Origin: Bacillus sp. AFS073361 | GTDB taxonomy: Bacteria > Bacillota > Bacilli > Bacillales > Cytobacillaceae | Assembly (NCBI RefSeq): GCF_002567005.1 | Contig: NZ_NUZU01000039.1 | Location: 341,466-405,465, forward strand | Direction of reading: 5' to 3' | DNA length: 64,000 nt | Shown: in pieces, positions 58,889-64,000 of the stretch | Numbering within the stretch: position 1 is the first letter of the stretch | Layout of the letters: each line of letters starts with the position of its first letter | The notes under the pieces: model-generated | Seen by the model: the letters and a program-made list of their open reading frames with translations, nothing else | What the model was told of the DNA's origin: nothing | Databases searched by the model: none | Translations under genes and position numbers: made by a program

Positions 58889-59665
58889 ATGGGTATTATT
58901 GAAAAAATGAGACTGGACGGGAAGAAAATTTTTGTCACTGGTGGTGCAAGGGGAATTGGAAAAAGTGTTGCGACCGCTTTTGCTGAAGCAGGAGCAGATA
59001 TAGCCATCGTTGACCTCGATATCGAGGAAGCAAGCAAAACAGCAAGAGAACTAGAAGAAAATAATGGGATTCAATCCATTGCCATCAAGGCAGATGTTAC
59101 AAACCCAGAAGATGTAAATGCCATGATCGAAAAAGTACTGGATGCTTTCGGCCGTTTAGATGTTGCCTTCTGTAATGCCGGAATCTGTATGAATGTTCCA
59201 GCAGAGGAAATGACGTATGAACAGTGGAAGAAAGTAATTGATATTAATCTCTCCGGCGTTTTTCTAACAGCGCAGGCAGCTGGTAAAGTCATGTTAAAAC
59301 AAGGCGGCGGTTCTATTATTAATACGGCATCGATGTCAGGGCATATTGTGAATGTGCCACAACCGCAAAGCTCCTACAATGCCTCAAAAGCCGGGGTCAT
59401 CCAGTTGACTAAATCCCTCGCGGTGGAATGGGCGACAAGAAATGTCCGCGTCAATTCTATTAGTCCTGGATATATTGGAACCGAACTGACATTAAATTCT
59501 CCGAGCTTACAGCCATTGATTCAACAGTGGAATGAAATGGCACCGCTTCACAGAATGGGAAGACCGGAAGAACTTCAGTCCATCTGTGTCTATCTTGCAG
59601 GAGATACTAGCAGCTTCACAACGGGATCTGACTTTGTCATCGATGGTGCCTTTACTTGTATTTAA
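58889..59665 (+). CDS. SDR family polyol dehydrogenase (arabinitol/xylitol dehydrogenase-like)
   Basis: A 258-residue short-chain dehydrogenase. Coenzyme motif TGGARGIGKSVA, NAG motif AFCNAGICMN, catalytic Ser in NTASMSG and the YNASKAGVIQLTKSL active-site Tyr and Lys. VRVNSISPGYIGTEL follows, close to D-arabinitol 2-dehydrogenases and sorbose reductases. In this operon it most likely oxidises a pentitol to a ketopentose, which the kinase then phosphorylates. The substrate (D-arabitol, xylitol or another) is inferred from the FGGY kinase and symporter. Start ATG at 58889 behind ATGGGG. Confidence 0.85.
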   Translation: MGIIEKMRLDGKKIFVTGGARGIGKSVATAFAEAGADIAIVDLDIEEASKTARELEENNGIQSIAIKADVTNPEDVNAMIEKVLDAFGRLDVAFCNAGICMNVPAEEMTYEQWKKVIDINLSGVFLTAQAAGKVMLKQGGGSIINTASMSGHIVNVPQPQSSYNASKAGVIQLTKSLAVEWATRNVRVNSISPGYIGTELTLNSPSLQPLIQQWNEMAPLHRMGRPEELQSICVYLAGDTSSFTTGSDFVIDGAFTCI

Positions 59666-59695
59666 TAGACTAAAAGATTCTTAGGAGGAGTAACT

Positions 59696-61225
59696 ATGAA
59701 GTACTTACTAGGTACAGATATCGGAACATCCGGCACCAAAACCATCCTAATGGACACAGAAGGCAATTTGATTGCTCAAGATTTACAAGAATACGATGTT
59801 TTGACCCCAAAGCCTTTATGGGCAGAGCAGTGGCCAGATGTATGGCTTGATGCAGCAAGAACATCCATTAGAAACACGGTACATAAGTCAGGAATTCCAG
59901 CGGAGAACATAAAGGGTATCGCTATTAGCGGTCTATACGGGGGTTCAGGAATTCCCTTGGACGAAAACATGGAACCGGTTAGGCCATGCATGATTTGGAT
60001 GGATCGAAGAGCAGAAGACGAAACAAAATGGGTAATCGATACGATCGGAGAAGAAAAACTACTCGACATTACCCATAATGGGGCCGACCCTTATTATGGC
60101 TTTACCAAAATGTTATGGATGAAAAATCATGAACCGGAAAATTGGAATAAAACCAAGCTTTTTCTTCCGCCAAATGATTATGTCATTTATAAGCTGACTG
60201 GAGAAATTGCTATTGATTATTCTTCTGCAGGAAATATCGGCGGGATTTTTGATATGAATAACAGAACCTGGTCCAAAGAGTTGATGAATGCGATGGGCAT
60301 TCCGCTGTCGATGATGCCAGAAAAGATCGTAGAATCAACTGATAGTGTAGGTGGATTGACAAAAGAAGCCGCAGCCGAGTTGGGACTTTCTGAAGGAATG
60401 CCAGTGATCGCCAGTGGCATTGACTGTGGTGCTGCCAATATCGGTCTCGGTGTATTTGAATCTGGGATTTATGCAGCAGCCATTGGAACTTCTATGTGCG
60501 CGGCCTTCATTTCCGATAAACCAGTGAAAGGAAAAGATTTGATTGTCTGGCCCTACTTATTTGATGCCAAAAGACTTTCCTATAATTTTGCTGGTGGAGC
60601 GACAGCTGGAGCGATTGTGAAATGGTTCCGTCAAACGATGTGCCAATATGAATTGGAAGCAGAGAAAGCGGGCGGGAAAAATGCCTATGATCTATTGAAT
60701 GAACAAGCTGCAGAAATTCCAGTTGGAAGCGATGGGTTGATTGTCCTTCCATACTTTATGGGAGAAAGAAGTCCAATTTGGGATTCCGATGCAAAAGGGA
60801 CAATCGTGGGACTTTCATTGGCGCATACCAAAGCGCATATTTATCGTGCCTTTCTGGAAGCGGTTGCGTTCTCTTTACGGGATGCAATGGAAGCGACAGG
60901 AGAAGACCTTGGAGAATATATCCTGCTGGCCGGCGGAGTCACCAAATCAAAATTGTGGAGACAAATCTTCGCCGATGTCACGGGTTATCCAGTGGTCTGT
61001 CCTATTCATGATGTAGAAGCGAATATGGGTGATGTCATGCTGGCTGGAATTGGCACAGGTCTTCTCTCTTATGAAGATGTGAAGAAATGGCAGGTTCTCG
61101 ACCAGAAGATCATGCCTAATAAGGGGAATCATCAGAAATATACTGAGTATTACCAAGTTTATAAATCTATCTATCAAAATTTAAAAGCTGATATGAAAAC
61201 GTTGACAAGGCTTTCTGCAAGATAA
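59696..61225 (+). CDS. FGGY family carbohydrate kinase (xylulokinase-like)
   Basis: A 509-residue sugar kinase with two actin-like domains. N-terminal phosphate loop LLGTDIGTSGTKTILMD, WAEQWPDVWLDAARTS, IAISGLYGGSGIPLDENMEP, CMIWMDRRAEDETKW, catalytic Asp in VIASGIDCGAANIGLG, GTSMCAAFISDKP, and the C-terminal ILLAGGVTKSKLWRQIFADV. It is of the XylB type in length and pattern, but the substrate-site segment SGLYGGSG differs from the usual SGQMHG of xylulokinase, so D-ribulose or L-xylulose is possible. It follows the SDR gene by 30 bp with AGGAGGAG as ribosome binding site. Confidence 0.87.
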   Translation: MKYLLGTDIGTSGTKTILMDTEGNLIAQDLQEYDVLTPKPLWAEQWPDVWLDAARTSIRNTVHKSGIPAENIKGIAISGLYGGSGIPLDENMEPVRPCMIWMDRRAEDETKWVIDTIGEEKLLDITHNGADPYYGFTKMLWMKNHEPENWNKTKLFLPPNDYVIYKLTGEIAIDYSSAGNIGGIFDMNNRTWSKELMNAMGIPLSMMPEKIVESTDSVGGLTKEAAAELGLSEGMPVIASGIDCGAANIGLGVFESGIYAAAIGTSMCAAFISDKPVKGKDLIVWPYLFDAKRLSYNFAGGATAGAIVKWFRQTMCQYELEAEKAGGKNAYDLLNEQAAEIPVGSDGLIVLPYFMGERSPIWDSDAKGTIVGLSLAHTKAHIYRAFLEAVAFSLRDAMEATGEDLGEYILLAGGVTKSKLWRQIFADVTGYPVVCPIHDVEANMGDVMLAGIGTGLLSYEDVKKWQVLDQKIMPNKGNHQKYTEYYQVYKSIYQNLKADMKTLTRLSAR

Positions 61226-61254
61226 TTTGAGCATAAGCAAATAAAGGATGGTTG

Positions 61255-62622
61255 ATGCAGATGAATAGATGGAAGAAAAGAATTGGATACGGGGCTGGCG
61301 ACTTCGCCTGCAACCTCGTATTTAGTACGATGGCGTCTTATTTGTTGTTTTTTTATACCGATGTCTTTGGAATCACTGCAACCGTTGCCGGTACTTTAAT
61401 GTTAGTAACCAAAATCATCGATGCTTTTGCCGATACGGGGATGGGATTATTGGTCGATCGGACTCGTACAAGATGGGGACAAGGAAGACCTTACTTCATA
61501 ATCGGAGCAATTCCGTTTGCTGTTTTTACCATCATGACCTTTATTGTTCCGGATTTCAGTATGTCCGGAAAGATTCTCTGGGCTTATATCACTTATTGCT
61601 TGTTAAACATTGCCTATACAGTGGTCAATATCCCATTAAATACCATTGTACCAAGGTTAACGTCTGATAACCATGAGCGGAACTGGTTAGTATCGACAAG
61701 GATGATTTGTGCATTAATTGGAACCGCTTTAGTTATGACGATTACAACGCCGCTTGTCACTTTCTTTGGTCAAGGTGATACCCAAAAAGGCTATTTGATT
61801 ACAATGACCATTTATGGCATCGCCGCGGTGTTCGTGTTTGTATTTACCTTTATGAACACCAAAGAGGTGGTTCCGCCTACTGTTCAACCTGGGAAGTCCT
61901 CTTTTAAAGACGATTTTAAGGGATTGACCGGCCCGGCTGTTATTTTCTTTATCTTGAACTTTCTCTATTTTGGTCTTTTTGTCATTCGAAATACAACCGT
62001 GATCTACTATTTCACCTATAATCTGGGACGTACGGATTGGCTGACGTTTGTCGGACTATTCGGCATTCTCTCTGGACTGCCAATGCTGCTGCTCTTGCCT
62101 TGGCTTCAAAAGAAAATGCCGAAGAAAAATGTATTGCTTTTAAGTACGGTCATTTATATTGTCGGAGATTTAGTGATTTATTTCGGAAAGTCATCACCTG
62201 TCTTACTGATTGCCGGTTTGACGATTACCGGCCTGGGGATTTATGGAATCTTCGGAACTACCTTTGCGATTCAGCCAGATGTTATTGATTATTCCGAGTA
62301 CAAAAACAACAGAAGTATTGCAGGGATGATTGCAGCCTTTCAAGGTTTTTCTGTTAAGGTAAGCTTGGGACTTGGGAGTGCACTCGTTGGAGTGATTTTG
62401 AAAATGGGCGGCTATGTTCCCAATACCACACAAACTGCCAAAGCTTTATCCTATATCGAAATCAGTTTTATCTGGGTGCCACTCGCCATTTGTTTACTGA
62501 TTGGAATTACGATATGGTTCTATAAACTTGACGATAAACGGGCCGAAATGGATGTAGAACTCGACCGCCGACGTGCATTGGTAAACCAAAAGGTTGAAAG
62601 CCACAATGCCGTAAACCTCTAA
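61255..62622 (+). CDS. GPH family sugar:cation symporter
   Basis: A 455-residue, twelve-helix transporter of the glycoside-pentoside-hexuronide:cation symporter family (MelB/XynB-like). The N-terminus RIGYGAGDFACNLVFSTMAS contains the conserved GxGDxxxN motif for cation binding. It also has DTGMGLLVDRTRTRWGQGRP and FAIQPDVIDYSEYKNNRSIA, both signatures of the family. It is the last gene of the pentitol operon and presumably imports the polyol or a pentoside. The start is ATG at 61255, six bases after AAAGGA; a TTG at 61252 and an ATG at 61261 are alternatives. A terminator follows. Confidence 0.9.
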   Translation: MQMNRWKKRIGYGAGDFACNLVFSTMASYLLFFYTDVFGITATVAGTLMLVTKIIDAFADTGMGLLVDRTRTRWGQGRPYFIIGAIPFAVFTIMTFIVPDFSMSGKILWAYITYCLLNIAYTVVNIPLNTIVPRLTSDNHERNWLVSTRMICALIGTALVMTITTPLVTFFGQGDTQKGYLITMTIYGIAAVFVFVFTFMNTKEVVPPTVQPGKSSFKDDFKGLTGPAVIFFILNFLYFGLFVIRNTTVIYYFTYNLGRTDWLTFVGLFGILSGLPMLLLLPWLQKKMPKKNVLLLSTVIYIVGDLVIYFGKSSPVLLIAGLTITGLGIYGIFGTTFAIQPDVIDYSEYKNNRSIAGMIAAFQGFSVKVSLGLGSALVGVILKMGGYVPNTTQTAKALSYIEISFIWVPLAICLLIGITIWFYKLDDKRAEMDVELDRRRALVNQKVESHNAVNL

Positions 62623-62629
62623 TAAATTG

Positions 62630-62659
62630 GAGCCTTTCTGAATAGAGAGGCTCTTTTCT
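62630..62659 (+). terminator. Terminator of the pentitol operon
   Basis: GAGCCTTTCT pairs with AGAGAGGCTC around GAAT, followed by TTTTCTT, 8 bp after the symporter stop. Confidence 0.85.
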
Positions 62660-62795
62660 TATGTTCCATCTATGTTTTATTCTTCCTCTATGTGCCTGAA
62701 CACCACAGGAGGCAGGTGAACAAGTTTGACAAAAAAATTAAATATACCTAATATAATTATTAATCTCTTTATTTAAATAGGAAGCAGGTGTTTGC

Positions 62796-63299
62796 ATGCA
62801 GTATAGTATTGGTGTTGAATATGGCCTGCATTGCCTTGTTTATTTAATTGATATTCCTCCAGATTCAAGCATAGGAATAAAGGATCTTTCTGCCTTTCAA
62901 GGCATTTCAGAGACATATCTCTCAAAAATTTTTGCTAAATTAGCCAAGGCAGGTATCGTAAATTCAGTACCTGGGGTTAAGGGCGGCTATAGATTAGCGA
63001 GGTCCCCAGAAGAAATTTCTTTTTGGGATGTAATCGAAGCAATTGAAGGGAAAAAGCCCATTTTTCAATGTAAAAATATAAAAGATAATGGCCTTCTGGT
63101 TCGAGATAACCAAAACTCCAGCTGCTGCTCCGAAACTTCCGCCTGCACCATTAACCTAGTTATGCTTGAGGCAGAAGAAAATATGCGAAATTTCTTACGT
63201 AAAAAGACCCTTTCATGGCTGAATGAAGAGCTGGATCATGTTTTATCGAAACAAACACGTCAAGATACACGTGAATATTTTGAGAAGAGTAACAGTTAA
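62796..63299 (+). CDS. Rrf2 family transcriptional regulator
   Basis: A 167-residue Rrf2 protein, slightly longer than CymR or NsrR (~140). The N-terminal winged HTH has MQYSIGVEYGLHCLVYLIDI, LSAFQGISETYLSKIFAKLA and NSVPGVKGGYRLARSPEEIS, followed by FWDVIEAIEGKKPIFQCK. Cysteines lie in FQCK, SSCCSETSAC. Spacing could allow iron-sulfur binding as in IscR/NsrR, or redox sensing, but the segment is looser than in those proteins. The start ATG follows GGAAGCAGGTG. The target may be the convergent AhpD-like gene or distant genes; no partner in the same operon is seen. Confidence 0.88.
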   Translation: MQYSIGVEYGLHCLVYLIDIPPDSSIGIKDLSAFQGISETYLSKIFAKLAKAGIVNSVPGVKGGYRLARSPEEISFWDVIEAIEGKKPIFQCKNIKDNGLLVRDNQNSSCCSETSACTINLVMLEAEENMRNFLRKKTLSWLNEELDHVLSKQTRQDTREYFEKSNS

Positions 63300-63459
63300 T
63301 CAAGACACCCCTTTCCCCTCTATCCCGCAAGTTAAGGGGGTCTTTACCCAATTACCCATAAATTTCAAAAAATACAGCTCCAAAAACAAACATTCTATCC
63401 CGATTCATTTCCCCTACTAAAACCAAATTCTCTTATCTTATGATAATCCCTATATTACA

Positions 63460-63498
63460 AATCGAGCGCTAATCCCCTTTTGAGGTTAGCGCTCGATT
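63460..63498. terminator. Bidirectional terminator between rrf2 and the AhpD-like gene
   Basis: AATCGAGCGCTAA and TTAGCGCTCGATT form a perfect 13-bp stem with a 13-nt loop. The T-runs are short. Confidence 0.75.
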
Positions 63499-63518
63499 AA
63501 TGTATAGACATAAAAATT

Positions 63519-63965
63519 CTATTTTGCCGCAGTTGCGAAATTCCCCATTGAAATCGAGATTCGATTCCAACTATTAATTTGATTGATCAAAATAACAAGA
63601 TCTACATAATCCTTTTCACTAAAATGAGCACGAACTCGATCATAAAGCTCATCGGGTACTCGCTTAGTTGGTATTAACGTCACATGTTCAGTTAATTCTA
63701 ATGCTGCTTTTTCAGCATCCGTGTAGAAGTCACAATCTTCCCATGCGCTTACGCAGTATAAACGCTGTTCCGTTTCACCCATTTTTCGAGCATCAGCGGT
63801 ATGCATATTAATACAATAAGCACAGCCATTAATTTGAGAAGCACGGATTTTAATTAGTTCACGGAGCTTACGGTCTAGTCCACTAGTTTTCGTATACTTC
63901 TCCATTTCCATCATGATTTTAAGTGCTTCAGGTGCTATATCATAGTAATTAATACGTAGTTCCAT
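63519..63965 (-). CDS. Carboxymuconolactone decarboxylase family protein (AhpD-like)
   Basis: A 148-residue all-helical protein of the CMD/AhpD family. The redox motif CAYCINMHTADAR (Cys-x-x-Cys with the following His) and RELIKIRASQINGCAYC mark it as an AhpD-like alkylhydroperoxidase rather than a true carboxymuconolactone decarboxylase. The C-terminal LVILINQINSWNRISISMG is also typical. Likely a disulfide-dependent peroxidase or reductase; the physiological role is unknown. The start ATG at 63965 follows AGGGGGAA. It converges with the Rrf2 gene. Confidence 0.9.
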   Translation of the reverse strand: MELRINYYDIAPEALKIMMEMEKYTKTSGLDRKLRELIKIRASQINGCAYCINMHTADARKMGETEQRLYCVSAWEDCDFYTDAEKAALELTEHVTLIPTKRVPDELYDRVRAHFSEKDYVDLVILINQINSWNRISISMGNFATAAK

Positions 63966-64000
63966 TTCTATTCCCCCTACAATTATAGATACAGTTAATC

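Noticed and set aside
63519..63965. Carboxymuconolactone decarboxylase acting in the aromatic pathway
   Set aside because: The Cys-x-x-Cys-x-x-x-His motif points to an AhpD-like redox protein, and the gene is 10 kb from the aromatic island with its own terminator.
1..64000. tRNA, rRNA, prophage, plasmid origin or integrase attachment sites
   Set aside because: None could be recognised on either strand; the only mobile-element trace is the IS3 remnant near 35.2 kb.

Overview
The window looks like chromosome of a low-GC Gram-positive spore-former of the family Bacillaceae (a Neobacillus/Mesobacillus/Bacillus-like organism). The reasons are AT-rich spacers, strong AGGAGG-type ribosome binding sites, frequent TTG starts, U-tailed hairpin terminators, and an inositol operon whose proteins resemble Bacillus IolA, IolB, IolC, IolD, IolE, IolH, IolJ and IolR. 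It is an accessory catabolic region with no tRNA, rRNA, CRISPR or phage genes. Identifications come from reading translated motifs and from memory of the families; no database search was run.

Region 1 (1-30.5 kb) is an expanded inositol / polyol island, almost all on the minus strand. It holds one edge-truncated and one intact IolT-type sugar porter plus a third as a C-terminal remnant, IolE and IolG, a ribose/inositol-type ABC importer, three LacI-type regulators, and three further Gfo/Idh/MocA oxidoreductases. It also holds a second IolE/IolI-like TIM-barrel enzyme, an AraC regulator, the core operon iolA-iolB-iolC-iolD-iolJ followed by an MFS permease, a tautomerase, IolH, and two tandem IolR-type repressors. 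Several operator families can be read directly: CGCATACGCTTGCAT, GGTTAAGCGCTTTCC, GGGTAAACGTTACCC, a duplicated ~100-bp AraC-type region, and IolR direct repeats (TTGGTTA) about 11 bp apart.

Region 2 (30.6-35.5 kb) is mixed: a fragment of a GntR/FCD regulator, a secreted beta-propeller protein, a set of four 24-bp palindromes, a DUF3231 protein, a TerC-type membrane protein, a CBO0543-like membrane protein, an IS3 transposase remnant, and the first 48 codons of a zinc alcohol dehydrogenase.

Region 3 (35.5-53.4 kb) is an aromatic-acid catabolic island. It has a 4,5-dihydroxyphthalate decarboxylase homologue, two IclR regulators, a NitT/TauT-type ABC importer, 2-hydroxymuconic semialdehyde dehydrogenase, 2-hydroxypentadienoate hydratase and 4-oxalocrotonate decarboxylase. 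It also has two LigB-type extradiol dioxygenases, a zinc dehydrogenase, a class II aldolase/decarboxylase, a phthalate-dioxygenase-like Rieske oxygenase, 4-oxalocrotonate tautomerase and an ACMSD-type amidohydrolase. The lower set matches the gene complement of the protocatechuate 2,3-cleavage (Pra) pathway of Paenibacillus, here joined to phthalate-type upper-pathway genes. A shared IclR-like operator (TTGTTCCATATA core) lies before most of the transcription units. No oxygenase reductase and no 4-hydroxy-2-oxovalerate aldolase / acetaldehyde dehydrogenase is visible.

Region 4 (53.5-57.5 kb) holds an aminopeptidase remnant, a MOSC protein, a divergent MocR/PaiB-like pair and a small BA3454-like protein; a ~77-bp direct repeat occurs near each end. 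Region 5 (57.5-62.7 kb) is a pentitol-type cluster: ROK repressor, SDR polyol dehydrogenase, FGGY (xylulokinase-like) kinase and GPH symporter. An Rrf2 regulator and an AhpD-like protein close the window.
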